Shown piece after piece: positions 1-9,673 of a stretch of 42,475 nt of DNA. This DNA is from Myxococcaceae bacterium. Lineage in GTDB: Bacteria > Myxococcota > Myxococcia > Myxococcales > Myxococcaceae. The notes below the pieces were generated by a model. The model saw only the letters and a program-made list of their open reading frames with translations. It searched no databases and was not told the DNA's origin. The stretch is taken from NCBI GenBank assembly GCA_020247085.1, contig JADCJJ010000045.1:1-42475 (forward strand), written 5' to 3'. The translations under genes were made by a program, and so were the position numbers. Positions within the stretch are counted from its first letter, which is position 1, and every line of letters begins with the position of its first letter.

Positions 1-1896
1 AAGACGCTCGCGCACGAGTGGCCCGAGGTGAGGTGCCGGAGCTTCGACGTCTCGCCGCTCTGGGGCGCCGACGACGCCGCGACGGTGGTCGTCGACGAGC
101 TGACGAGCGACGGGCCCGCAGAGCTGGGCCTGGGGCCCGCCGGGCGCCTGACGCTGGCGCTGCGTGAGGCGACGGTCGGCGGCGCGGCGGTACCGCTGGC
201 GCCCAGGGACGTGGTGGTGGTGACCGGCGGCGCCCGCGGCGTGACGGCCGACTGCGCGCGGGCGCTGGCCCAGGCCACCGGCGCGACGCTCGTGTTGTTG
301 GGCCGAACGCCCGCGCCCGTCGCCGAGCCTGCCTGGCTGTCGGCGGCCGGCGACGAGGTCGCGGTGAAGCGCGCGCTGCTCGAGCAGGCGCCGGTCGGCT
401 CACGCTCGAGCCCCCGGCAGCTCGCCGAGGCATCGCGCGCGGTGTTCGCCGCTCGCGACATTCGCGCCACGCTCGAGTCGATGACGACGCTGGGCATCTC
501 GGTGCACTACCGGCAGGTCGACGTGCGTGACGGTGACGCGGTGGCGGCCGTGCTCGGCACTGTGCGCCAGACGCTCGGCCCCATTCGCGGGGTCGTCCAC
601 GGCGCCGGCGTGCTCCGCGACAAGCGCATCGAGGACAAGCGCGACGACGACGTCGACCAGGTGCTCGACCCGAAGATCGCCGGGCTTCGCGCCGTGCTCG
701 AGGCGACCCGTCGAGACGAGCTCTCGGTGCTGGCGCTCTTCTCGTCGGTCAGCGGGCGCTTCGGTCGCCGCGGTCAGTCCGACTACGCGCTGGCGAACCA
801 GGCGCTCGTGTCCATCGCGCAGGCCGAGGCGCTGCGCCGACCCGCCTGCCGGGTGGTGGCTTTGGACTGGGGCCCCTGGGCGGGAGGCATGGTGACGCCC
901 GCGCTCGAGGCGGCCTTCCGGGCCGAGGGCGTGTCGCTCATTCCGCTCGAGGCGGGCGCGAAGGCCTTCGTCGAGGAGCTGGCGGTCGACGGTAGCGGCC
1001 CGCGTGAGGTGGTGCTGGGGGCTGGCTTCGGTGACGCCGGTGAGGCCGGGTGGTCGCTGGTCGCGGCGGAGCGCGTCGAGCGCGCCTGGCCCGTGCTCAC
1101 GGACCACCGCCTGAACGGGAAGCCGGTGCTGCCGCTCGCCCTGACCGTCGAGTGGTTCCTCCGGGCGGCCCGGGCGCTCGCCGATGGGCGACGGTGGGTC
1201 GAGCTGTCCGACGTGCGGGTGCTCCGCGGCGTGACCTTCGATGACGAGCGCGAGGAGCTCGCGATCTGGGCTGGCCGGGCGGAGCCCCGGGGCGACGGGC
1301 TCACGGTGCCCCTCGAGCTGCGCTCCCGAAAGGACGTGGTCCACGTGCGCGGGGTCGCGGTGATGCGTGGCGCGGCGCCGACGTTCGCGCGTGTCGCGCC
1401 GCTGGTGCAGGTCGCGCCGTTCTCGACGCCGGTGAGCGAGCTGTACGCGAGCCAGCTGTTCCACGGCCCGAGCCTGTGGGCGATTCGCGCCATCGACGCG
1501 CTCGGCGCCGACGGCCTGCAGGTGACGTTCGAGAGCCACTCCACCTCGGAGCGCCTGGTGCCGGGCCCGGCGCGGACGTGGGCGATCGACCCGTTGGTGG
1601 TCGACGGCGTCTTCCAGGCGCTCATCGTCTGGTCGCGCGCGAGGCTGGGCGCGCCGTGCCTGCCCTCGAAGGTCGGCGCTCTCGAGCTGCTCGCGACGCC
1701 GGCGCCGGGCGAGGTGACCGCGACGATCCGCGTGCGCGCCACCGAGGGGGCGACGATCGTCGCCGACGTCGAGCTGCTCGACGTCGAGCGGGCGCGCTTC
1801 GCCGTCATCGAGGGCGCCGAGGCCACCGTGAGCAGCACGCTCAACCGGGCGTTCTCGCCCGATGCCGTCGCCGTCCAGGTGACGTCCCAGGCATGA
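1..1896 (+). CDS. pfaA: PfaA-like PUFA synthase, C-terminal part (KR-DH), 5' end outside window
   Basis: The frame is open from the first base, so this is the C-terminal ~631 residues of a larger protein. Visible residues ~70-300 form a ketoreductase: a TGGARGV nucleotide-binding loop near residue 74, an FSSVSG serine and a QSDYALAN tyrosine near 262. Residues ~360-600 form a polyketide-type double hot-dog dehydratase with HRLNGKPVLP (His ~369) and a DPLVVDGVFQ aspartate motif (~535). KR followed by DH at the C-terminus is the known end of PfaA (Pfa2 in myxobacteria), whose KS, acyltransferase and ACP repeats should lie upstream; that part is inferred. It would reduce and dehydrate the ACP-bound chain. 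The ATG of the next gene overlaps its stop (ATGA), so the two are translationally coupled. A related iterative PKS is the alternative. No promoter is visible. Confidence 0.82.
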   Translation, partial: KTLAHEWPEVRCRSFDVSPLWGADDAATVVVDELTSDGPAELGLGPAGRLTLALREATVGGAAVPLAPRDVVVVTGGARGVTADCARALAQATGATLVLLGRTPAPVAEPAWLSAAGDEVAVKRALLEQAPVGSRSSPRQLAEASRAVFAARDIRATLESMTTLGISVHYRQVDVRDGDAVAAVLGTVRQTLGPIRGVVHGAGVLRDKRIEDKRDDDVDQVLDPKIAGLRAVLEATRRDELSVLALFSSVSGRFGRRGQSDYALANQALVSIAQAEALRRPACRVVALDWGPWAGGMVTPALEAAFRAEGVSLIPLEAGAKAFVEELAVDGSGPREVVLGAGFGDAGEAGWSLVAAERVERAWPVLTDHRLNGKPVLPLALTVEWFLRAARALADGRRWVELSDVRVLRGVTFDDEREELAIWAGRAEPRGDGLTVPLELRSRKDVVHVRGVAVMRGAAPTFARVAPLVQVAPFSTPVSELYASQLFHGPSLWAIRAIDALGADGLQVTFESHSTSERLVPGPARTWAIDPLVVDGVFQALIVWSRARLGAPCLPSKVGALELLATPAPGEVTATIRVRATEGATIVADVELLDVERARFAVIEGAEATVSSTLNRAFSPDAVAVQVTSQA

Positions 1897-4800
1897 GCGC
1901 GCCGCGGGCCATCGCCGTCGTCGGCCTCGGGGGCCGCTTCCCCGGGGCGCCCGGCCCCGGGGCGCTGTGGGAGCTCGTGGCGAGCGGGCGGTCGGCGGCG
2001 CGCGACGTGCCGGCCGGGCGGTGGCCCGTACCCGTCGAGCCGTTCGTGGACGCGGGCGCCGCGGTCGACCGCGCGCGCTCGCGGCGGGCGTGTCTGCTCG
2101 AGCCGTTCGAGCTGGACGTGGGACCGCTCGAGGTCGACGCCGCGGCGCTGACCCCGCTCTCGAGGCTGGTGCTGCAGGTCGCCGTCGACGCGCTGCGGTC
2201 GGCGCGGGGCGCCGTCGACCGGCGGCGCACGGGCGCGGTGGTGGCCAACATCGCGCTGCCGACCGACGGCGCCTCGGCCTGGGCGGAGCGGCTGCTGGTG
2301 CCACGGGTGTGCGAGGGCGCCGTCACCCGGGCAGACCCCCGCGAGGCCTTCCCGACGTCGTGGCCCGTGGGCGAGGTGGCGAGGCTGCTCGGCCTGGGGC
2401 GTGGGGCGTACACTCTCGACGCGGCTTGCGCCTCGTCGCTGTACGCCGTTCACCTCGCGTGCCTCGAGCTCGAGGCCGGCCGCGCCGACGCGATGCTGGC
2501 TGGGGGCGTGTCGCTGGCGCAGCCGCTCTACACGCAGATCGGCTTCACGCAGCTGCAGGCGCTGTCGCCGAGCGGCGTGTGCGCGCCGTTCTCGACGACG
2601 GCCGACGGGCTGGTGGTTGGAGAGGGCGCGGGGCTGGTGTTGCTCAAGCGCCTCGCCGCCGCGCGCCGTGACGGTGACGTGGTGCTCGGGGTGATCCGCG
2701 GCATCGGCGTGTCGAACGACGTCGGCGGCTCGCTGCTGTCGCCGGACGGCGAAGGGCAGCTGAGGGCCATGCGCGCGGCGTACGCCGAGGCCGGCTTCAG
2801 CCCTGCGACCGTCGGGCTCGTCGAGTGTCACGGCACCGGGACGCCGCGGGGCGACCTCGTCGAGTTGCAGAGCCTCGGCGCGCTGTTTCAGGGCGCGCGC
2901 CCGGTCATCGGCTCGGTGAAGAGCAACGTCGGCCACCTGCTGACGGCGGCGGGCATCGCCGGGCTCACGAAGGTGCTCGGCGCGCTGGCGCGGCAGACGC
3001 TCCCGCCGACGGCGAACGTGACGGCGGCGACGCTGTCCGAGGCGGCGAAGGCGTTCGAGGTGCTCGAGGCGCCGCGGCCCTGGGGGAGCGATGGCCCGCT
3101 CCGCGCGGCGGTGTCGGGCTTCGGCTTCGGTGGTATCAACGCGCACTTGCTCATCGAGCGCGACGCGCCCGACGGGGGCGTCACGGCTCACGCCGCGCCG
3201 CGAGGTGGCGCGCCCCTTCAGGCGGGGGCTGGTCTCTCCAGGCTCGGGGAGCTCGACGTGCCGCCCGCCGTCGACGGCCGCGCGCCGGAGGCGAGCGCCC
3301 CAGGCGACACGGCCGGCGCCTCGGTACGCCACGACGCCGAGACGGCCCCGTTCGTCGGGCCGGAGCCCATCGCCATCGTCGGCCTCGGGGCACGGATCGG
3401 TTGCCTCGAGGGCGTCGAGGCCGTCACCGGCGCGCTCGCGCGGGGTGAGTCGGGGCTGGGGCCGCGGCCGCCCCGGCGCTGGCGGGTGCCAGGGCTCGAG
3501 GCGCTCGAGGGGGCGTGGATCGAGGCGCTCGAGGTGCCACTGGGGCGCTTCAAGGTGCCCCCGCTCGAACTCCCGTCTGTGCTGCCGCAGCAGCTCCTGA
3601 TGCTGCAGGTCGCGGCGGAGGCCGTCGAGCAGGCCGGCGGGTTGGGCGAGGCGCCGCGGCTCCGCACCGGCGCGCTCGTCGGGCTTTCGCTGGACCTCGA
3701 GGCGACGTCGTTTCACGTGCGCTGGGTGCTCGAGCGGCACGCGCGCGAGGCCCTCGTGCGGGCCGGCGTCGACGTGAGCGAGGCCGAGCTGGCGGCCTGG
3801 GTGACGAGGGCGGCGGCGACGGTCGCGGCCCCGCTCGACGCGCAGCGCGTGCTCGGCGCGCTCGGGGGCATCGTGACGAGCCGCCTGGCCCGCGAGCTCG
3901 GGCTGGGGGGCCCGAGCTTTGGCGTTCAGGCCGAGGAGGCCGGCGGGCTGCGGGCGCTGGAGATCGCGGCGCGGCTGCTCGCCCGGAGAGACGTCGATTG
4001 CATGATCGTCGGCGCCGTCGACCTCGCCGGTGATGCCCGTCGGGTGCTCGCGGCGCAGGCGCTGGGCGAGCGCGTGGTGCCGGGCGAAGGGGCGGTGGCG
4101 CTGGTGGTGAAGCGCCTGTCGGATGCCGAGCGTGACGGCGACCGCGTCTTCGCGGTGGTGCGAGACGTCGAGGCGCGGCTCGACGAGGCGCGACCGGGGC
4201 CCGGGCGCTTCGGCGACGTCGGCGCCGCCTCGGGGCTCGTGGCGCTGCTCGTCGAGGCGCTTGGGCTCCATCACCGGGTGAGGCTGGGCCCGCCGCTGCA
4301 GCCGTTGGTGCGCGCGGGCGGGCCGGCGCGGCGCGTCGTGCGGCAGGCCTCGCGCGATGGCACGACGGTGTCCGTCGAGATCGAGCAGGCAGAAGGGGCG
4401 CGCCCGGCGCCGGTGTTGAGCGGCCGGCGGCCCGCCGGGTTGTTTCTGGTGACGCCCGAGTCGGCGCCTCGCCTGCGCGCGCTGTCGAAGGCCCACGGGG
4501 CGACGACGGTCGACCGGCTGGCGGCCGAGTGGTTTCGCCGCGAGGGCGCCGTCGAGCGGGGCACCGCGCTCGTGGCCGCAAGCGTCACCGAGCTGCTCGG
4601 CCGGCTCGAGGCGCCGCTCCCGGTGCACGAGGTGATCGAGGGCGACCTCGCCTTCGTCTTCCCGGGTTCGGGCAGCCACTACGACGGCATGGGCGAGACG
4701 CTGCCCTTGTCCTTCCCGCTGGCGCTCGAGCAGCTGGGGCGCGAGGTGAAGGACTTCTCGCGGCACCTCTTCCCCGAGGTGACGGCGGGGCCGGCCGGGC

Positions 4801-7800
4801 TCGCAGAGCTGATCGTCCGCCAGGTGACCCACGGGCTGGTGGTACACGACGCGCTGACGTGCCTCGGCGTGAAGGGCCAGGCGTACCTGGGCTACAGCCT
4901 GGGTGAGTCGGCGGCGCTCTTCGCCAGCCGCACCTGGCGCGACCGCGACGCCATGTTCGGGCGCACGCTCGACAGCGAGCTCTTCCGCACGCAGCTCACG
5001 AGCGCGGGTACCGTCTTGAGGCAGTCCTTCGGCGCCGACGCCGAGTGGGCCGTCGCGCTCGTCATGCACCCGAAGGACGAGGTGCTGCGGGTGCTGTCGG
5101 GCACGGCGGCGCTGCTCATCGTCAACGCACCCCGGGAGTGCGTCATCGGAGGCCGGCGCGACGACGTACGCGCGGTGGTCGGTCGGCTCGGCGGCGCGGC
5201 GGTCTTCCTCGAGGGGGTGCCCTTCGTTCACTTGCCGGCCATCGAGCCGGTGAAGGAGGCCTACCGGGCGCTGCACCTGCTCCCGACGACGCCTCCGCCG
5301 GGCGTCCGCATCTACAGCTGCGGGTGGGGCAGGGCGTACGAGCCGAGCGAGGCGCGCTGCGCCGAGTCGGTGCTGGCGAACGCGCTGCACGGCTTCGACT
5401 TCACGGCCCTCGTCGAGCAGGCGTGGCGCGACGGCGCGCGGGTGTTCGTCGAGCCCGGGCCGCAGGGCTCCTGCACGCGGATGATCGGCCGCATCTTGCG
5501 GGGGCGGCCGCACCTCGCGGTCGCCGCCTGCCAGCGGGGCCAGGACGGGTACGGCTCGCTGCTCGAGGCCGCCGCGGTGGTCTTCAACTCCGGCCGGCCG
5601 GTGGCGCTCGCGCCGCTGTATGCCGACGCGCCCGGGCTCGAGCGCCCGCGGCCGACCAAGACGCTGCGCCTCGAGCTCGGCGGCGCGCCGTTGGAGCCGC
5701 TCCCGCTGCCGGGGCTCGACCGGCCTGCCGCGCGCGCGCCCGCTGGCGAAACCGCCTATCCGGATCTGCTCGATGCCGTCGAGGGCGGAGACACGTCGTC
5801 TCTGGCGGTGGGCGGCGGCGGTGCACGGCCGGAGCGCTCCGGGCGGGACGCGAGCGCCGGGATCGTCGCGTTGCGGCAGGGCGGCGCGGGGGGGCGTGCG
5901 CTGCCGGCGCCCCGGACCTCGGCGAGCGGCGGCGCGCGCGAGGTGCGGTCGCCGATCGTCTCTCCGTGGAGCGGGCCGGCGTCGCCTTCACGTCCGGGGG
6001 CGGCGAACGGGTCTGCCCCGGGCGGCGCGGTCGAGGCGCCGGCGTCGCCGGGCCCGTCGCTCATGGGGCTGTTGCGCGCGAACGAGGCGACGGCGCAGGC
6101 GCACGCGCGCTTCCTCGAGGCGTCGCGCGAGTCCATCGCGCTGCAGACCCGGGTGCTCGAGCTCCAGCGAGCGGCGACGCTGGGGTACGGCCAGGCGCTC
6201 AAAACGGCCGCTCGAAGCGCGCCCGCGCTCCTCACCGAGGCCGCTCCGGCGCCGGCCGTCGCGCCGGCGCCCCGGTTCGACCGGCCGCTGTGCCTCGAGT
6301 TCGCGGTCGGGAAGCTCTCGCAGGTGCTGGGCCCCGACTTCGCCGCCGTCGACGCGTTCCCCACCCGCGTGCGGCTGCCAGACGAGCCGCTGATGCTCGT
6401 CGACCGCATTGTCGACGTAGAGGGCACGCCGGGGAGCCTCACCTCGGGGCGCTGCATCACCGAGCACGACGTGCACGCCGGCGCCTGGTACCTCGACGGT
6501 GGCCGCGTGCCGGTGTGCATCAGCGTCGAGGCCGGTCAGGCCGACCTGTTCCTGAGCGCGTACCTCGGCATCGATCTGCAGACGAAGGGCGAGCGCGTCT
6601 ACCGCCTGCTCGACGCGAAGGTGGTGTTCCACCGAGACCTGCCGCGCGCCGGCGAGGTGATTCGCTACGACATTCGCATCGACCGCTTCGTGCGGCAGGG
6701 TGACACCTGGCTCTTCTTCTTCCGCTTCGACGGCACCATCGCCGGGGCGCCGTTCATCACCATGTACGACGGCTGCGCCGGGTTCTTCAGCCGTGAGCAG
6801 CTCGAGCAGGGCAAGGGCATCGTCGCCGAGAGCCCGAAGGCGCGCGCGCCCCGCCTGGCCTCGCGAGAGGGCGCCTTCACGCCGTTCGCGCCGCTGCTGG
6901 AGCACGGCCGGCAGACGCTCGACGAGGCGCAGGTCGAGGCGCTCCGCGAAGGTGAGCTCGAGCGCGCCTTCGGGCGCCGGTTCCCCGTCGAGCGGCTGTC
7001 GCCCTCGCTGCGGCTTCCGTCCGGGCGCATGCGCCTGGTCGACCGGATCCTCGAGCTGGACACCCGCGGGGGCTCGGCGGGGCTGGGCGTGGTGGTGGGG
7101 GAGCACGACGTCTCGCCCGACGCCTGGTACCTCACGTGCCACTTCCGCGACGACCCGGTGATGCCGGGCACGCTGATGTACGAGTGCTGTCTGCACACGC
7201 TGCGGGTGCTGCTGCTGCGGCTCGGCTGGGTCGATGACGCCGGCGACGTCGATCTGCACTACGCGCCGCTCGAGGGGCAGCCCAGCCAGCTGAAGTGCCG
7301 CGGCCAGGTGCTGCAATCGACGAAGCGCGTGCAGTACCGTGTCGAGCTCGACGAGATCGGCTACGGCCCTGAGCCAACCGTCATCGCCACCGCGTCGATG
7401 TACGCCGACGGCAAGCACGTCGTGCAGATGGAGGGCATGTCGGTGCGCGTGCGGGGCCTGACGCGGGAGCGCCTCGAGGCGCTGTGGGGCCGCCGGCGCG
7501 CGCCGGTTCCGGTCTTCACCCGTGAGCAGATCGTCGAGTACTGCGAGGGGCAGCCGTCGCGGTGTTTCGGCCCCGCGTACGCGCCGTTCGACGAGGGGGG
7601 GCGCCGCCTGGCGCGCCTGCCGAGAGACCCGTTCCGCTTCATCGACCGCGTCGTCGCCTGCGAGCCACCGCCGCTGGTGATGGAGCCCGGCGGGTGGCTC
7701 ACCTGCGAGTACGACGTGCCTGATGACGCCTGGTACTTCGCGGCGAACCGTCAGGGCGCGATGCCCTTCTCGGTGCTGCTCGAGGCGGCGCTGCAGCCCT

Positions 7801-8633
7801 GCGGCTTCCTCGCGGCGTACGTCGGGTCGGCGCTGACGACGCCCGAGACGATGAGCTTCCGGAACCTCGACGGCGCGGCGACGGCGACACGCGAGGTCCG
7901 CGCGGGCGTCGGAACGCTGACCATGCGTGCCCGGATGACGAAGGTGTCGAGGGCCGGGGGCATGCTGCTGCAGTCGTTCGACTTCGAGGTGCTCGATCGC
8001 GACGGCCCCGTCTACCGCGGCGAGACCGGCTTCGGCTTCTTCCCGCCGGCGGCGCTGGCGCAGCAGGTCGGCATCCGGGGCGTCGCGCCGTGGGCGGTGC
8101 CCGACGGGCGGAGCTTCACGCTGCCGGTCGAGTCACCGCTCAGGCCCGCGGTCGGCCCCGTGCCCTCGAGGCCTGGGCTGCGGCTCCCGGCGCGGGCGTA
8201 CGCGATGCTCGAGACCATCGAGGCGCTCACGCTCGAGGGGGGCCCTCACGGGCTGGGCGGTATCGCCGGCTCCAAGCGCGTCGACCCGTCCGAATGGTTC
8301 TTCGCCGCGCACTTCTTCCAGGACCCGGTGATGCCCGGCTCGCTCGGCCTCGAGGCGATGCAGCAGTTGCTGCTGGTGTACGCACGGGAGCGCTTCCCCG
8401 CGTTGGTCGCCACCCACCGTCCCCAGTCGATGGCGGTGGGCCAGCCGCACGTCTGGCAATACCGGGGGCAGGTGGTGCCGGCCAACGGGCTCGTTCAGGT
8501 GCAGGCGCAGGTGAGGCGCGTCGACGACGGCCCGGCGCCGCTCGTGGTGGCCGACGGGCAGTTGCGGTGCGACGGCAAGCTCATCTACGCGATGAAGGAC
8601 TTCGCCCTTCGCCTGGTGCCGGAGGACGGGTGA
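1893..8633 (+). CDS. pfaC: PfaC-like PUFA synthase: KS-CLF-AT-four FabA-type hot-dog domains
   Basis: A 2246-residue multidomain protein. The ATG at 1893 sits in an ATGA overlap with the preceding stop. Residues ~1-430 are a ketosynthase with its Cys in DAACASS (C179) and His in VECHGTGTPRGD and KSNVGHLL. A second KS fold starts at ~490; its active-site Cys is replaced (VQAEEAGG), typical of a chain-length factor. Residues ~918-1200 resemble an acyltransferase, with a FPGSGSHYDGMG N-terminus and nucleophile motif GYSLGE (S1002; usual form GHSxG). An Ala/Pro linker with a helical stretch follows. Four FabA-like hot-dog units then span ~1468-2246. Units 2 and 4 have HFxxDPVMPG (H1750, H2140); units 1 and 3 lack it. 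This fits the pseudo-DH/DH pairs known in PfaC. The AGPAT tail described for some myxobacterial Pfa3 proteins is absent. Expected role: condensation, chain-length control and dehydration/isomerisation yielding cis double bonds. Confidence 0.87.
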   Translation: MSAPRAIAVVGLGGRFPGAPGPGALWELVASGRSAARDVPAGRWPVPVEPFVDAGAAVDRARSRRACLLEPFELDVGPLEVDAAALTPLSRLVLQVAVDALRSARGAVDRRRTGAVVANIALPTDGASAWAERLLVPRVCEGAVTRADPREAFPTSWPVGEVARLLGLGRGAYTLDAACASSLYAVHLACLELEAGRADAMLAGGVSLAQPLYTQIGFTQLQALSPSGVCAPFSTTADGLVVGEGAGLVLLKRLAAARRDGDVVLGVIRGIGVSNDVGGSLLSPDGEGQLRAMRAAYAEAGFSPATVGLVECHGTGTPRGDLVELQSLGALFQGARPVIGSVKSNVGHLLTAAGIAGLTKVLGALARQTLPPTANVTAATLSEAAKAFEVLEAPRPWGSDGPLRAAVSGFGFGGINAHLLIERDAPDGGVTAHAAPRGGAPLQAGAGLSRLGELDVPPAVDGRAPEASAPGDTAGASVRHDAETAPFVGPEPIAIVGLGARIGCLEGVEAVTGALARGESGLGPRPPRRWRVPGLEALEGAWIEALEVPLGRFKVPPLELPSVLPQQLLMLQVAAEAVEQAGGLGEAPRLRTGALVGLSLDLEATSFHVRWVLERHAREALVRAGVDVSEAELAAWVTRAAATVAAPLDAQRVLGALGGIVTSRLARELGLGGPSFGVQAEEAGGLRALEIAARLLARRDVDCMIVGAVDLAGDARRVLAAQALGERVVPGEGAVALVVKRLSDAERDGDRVFAVVRDVEARLDEARPGPGRFGDVGAASGLVALLVEALGLHHRVRLGPPLQPLVRAGGPARRVVRQASRDGTTVSVEIEQAEGARPAPVLSGRRPAGLFLVTPESAPRLRALSKAHGATTVDRLAAEWFRREGAVERGTALVAASVTELLGRLEAPLPVHEVIEGDLAFVFPGSGSHYDGMGETLPLSFPLALEQLGREVKDFSRHLFPEVTAGPAGLAELIVRQVTHGLVVHDALTCLGVKGQAYLGYSLGESAALFASRTWRDRDAMFGRTLDSELFRTQLTSAGTVLRQSFGADAEWAVALVMHPKDEVLRVLSGTAALLIVNAPRECVIGGRRDDVRAVVGRLGGAAVFLEGVPFVHLPAIEPVKEAYRALHLLPTTPPPGVRIYSCGWGRAYEPSEARCAESVLANALHGFDFTALVEQAWRDGARVFVEPGPQGSCTRMIGRILRGRPHLAVAACQRGQDGYGSLLEAAAVVFNSGRPVALAPLYADAPGLERPRPTKTLRLELGGAPLEPLPLPGLDRPAARAPAGETAYPDLLDAVEGGDTSSLAVGGGGARPERSGRDASAGIVALRQGGAGGRALPAPRTSASGGAREVRSPIVSPWSGPASPSRPGAANGSAPGGAVEAPASPGPSLMGLLRANEATAQAHARFLEASRESIALQTRVLELQRAATLGYGQALKTAARSAPALLTEAAPAPAVAPAPRFDRPLCLEFAVGKLSQVLGPDFAAVDAFPTRVRLPDEPLMLVDRIVDVEGTPGSLTSGRCITEHDVHAGAWYLDGGRVPVCISVEAGQADLFLSAYLGIDLQTKGERVYRLLDAKVVFHRDLPRAGEVIRYDIRIDRFVRQGDTWLFFFRFDGTIAGAPFITMYDGCAGFFSREQLEQGKGIVAESPKARAPRLASREGAFTPFAPLLEHGRQTLDEAQVEALREGELERAFGRRFPVERLSPSLRLPSGRMRLVDRILELDTRGGSAGLGVVVGEHDVSPDAWYLTCHFRDDPVMPGTLMYECCLHTLRVLLLRLGWVDDAGDVDLHYAPLEGQPSQLKCRGQVLQSTKRVQYRVELDEIGYGPEPTVIATASMYADGKHVVQMEGMSVRVRGLTRERLEALWGRRRAPVPVFTREQIVEYCEGQPSRCFGPAYAPFDEGGRRLARLPRDPFRFIDRVVACEPPPLVMEPGGWLTCEYDVPDDAWYFAANRQGAMPFSVLLEAALQPCGFLAAYVGSALTTPETMSFRNLDGAATATREVRAGVGTLTMRARMTKVSRAGGMLLQSFDFEVLDRDGPVYRGETGFGFFPPAALAQQVGIRGVAPWAVPDGRSFTLPVESPLRPAVGPVPSRPGLRLPARAYAMLETIEALTLEGGPHGLGGIAGSKRVDPSEWFFAAHFFQDPVMPGSLGLEAMQQLLLVYARERFPALVATHRPQSMAVGQPHVWQYRGQVVPANGLVQVQAQVRRVDDGPAPLVVADGQLRCDGKLIYAMKDFALRLVPEDG

Positions 8634-9673
8634 TGCGCTGGGCGAAGGTGCACGTCGAGGCCATCGGCGTCGAGCTGCCAGACGAGGTGCTGACCTCGGC
8701 CGATATCGACGCGCGGCTCGCGCCGATTCACCAGGCGCTGCGCATCGCGCCGGGGCAGCTCGAGGCGTTGACCGGCATTCGCGCCAGGCGCCGATGGCCC
8801 GCGGGAACGTCGATGGCGGCCGTGGCCGCGCGCGCGGGCCGGCGGGCGCTGGAGCAGGGCGGCGTGACGGCGGGTGACGTGGGGGCGCTGCTGTACTGCG
8901 GCGTGAGCCGCGATCAGCTCGAGCCCGCCACCGCCTGCGCCGTCGCCGCGGCCCTGGGCGTCGGGGGCGAGGCCGTCGTGGCCGACGTCAGCAACGCCTG
9001 CCTGGGGTTGCTCAACGGCATGGTCGAGGTTGCCAACCGAATCGAGCTGGGCCAGTTGCGCGCCGGGCTGGTGGTCGCGGCGGAGAGCTCCCGCGAGATC
9101 ATCGACGCCACCATCTCGCGCATGAACGCCGAGCCGTCGATGGAGCGCTACCGGCTCGGGCTCGCCACCATGACGGGCGGCTCGGGGGCGGCGGCGGTGC
9201 TGCTGACCGCCGCGGACTTCTCGGCGACCGAGCACCGGCTCGTCTCAGGGGTGGCGCTGGCGGCGCCGCAGCACCACCACCTGTGCCGGTGGGGCCCGTC
9301 TCGGGGCCTGCTCGGTGAGTCGGCCAACGTGATGGAGACCGATGCCTCGCAGGTGCTGTCGCATGGCGTCGAGCTCGGGCGGGCGACCTGGGAGCGGTTC
9401 CTCGAGACCAGCCAGTGGCGCCGCGACGACGTCGACCGCGTCGTCTGCCACCAGGTGGGCGCGGCCAACCGCCGTGACATCCTCTCCACCATCGGCGTGC
9501 CCGAGGCGAAGGACTTCTCGACCTTCGACCGCCTCGGCAACATGGGCACCGTCTCGCTGCCCATCACCGCGAAGCTCGCCGACGAGGCGGGCTTCCTCCA
9601 GGGCGGTCAGCGCGTGGCCTTCCTCGGCATCGGGAGCGGCCTCAACTGCCTCATGCTCGGGCTTCACTGGTGA
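8633..9673 (+). CDS. oleA: OleA, head-to-head acyl condensing thiolase
   Basis: A 346-residue thiolase-fold protein of the KAS III/OleA type, the usual OleA length. OleA carries out a non-decarboxylative Claisen condensation of two acyl-CoAs to a 2-alkyl-3-oxo acid. The catalytic Cys is in VSNACLGLLNG (C123), the His in CHQVGAANRR (H273) and the Asn in LGNMGTV (N303), so the triad is complete. The start is set by a TGATG junction in which the ATG shares one base with the pfaC-like stop; the 3' end overlaps oleB by 4 nt (GTGA). The following oleB, oleC and oleD homologues make OleA rather than FabH the assignment. Its position directly behind the PUFA-type synthase suggests that polyunsaturated acyl-ACP or acyl-CoA is the substrate; that is inference. 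Confidence 0.92.
   Translation: MRWAKVHVEAIGVELPDEVLTSADIDARLAPIHQALRIAPGQLEALTGIRARRRWPAGTSMAAVAARAGRRALEQGGVTAGDVGALLYCGVSRDQLEPATACAVAAALGVGGEAVVADVSNACLGLLNGMVEVANRIELGQLRAGLVVAAESSREIIDATISRMNAEPSMERYRLGLATMTGGSGAAAVLLTAADFSATEHRLVSGVALAAPQHHHLCRWGPSRGLLGESANVMETDASQVLSHGVELGRATWERFLETSQWRRDDVDRVVCHQVGAANRRDILSTIGVPEAKDFSTFDRLGNMGTVSLPITAKLADEAGFLQGGQRVAFLGIGSGLNCLMLGLHW

Noticed and set aside
783-5513. A very long open frame antisense to the PfaA/PfaC-like genes
   Set aside because: It is a shadow caused by ~70 % GC codon bias; composition is Arg/His/Pro-rich with no domain motif, while the sense strand has clear KS, CLF and AT motifs.
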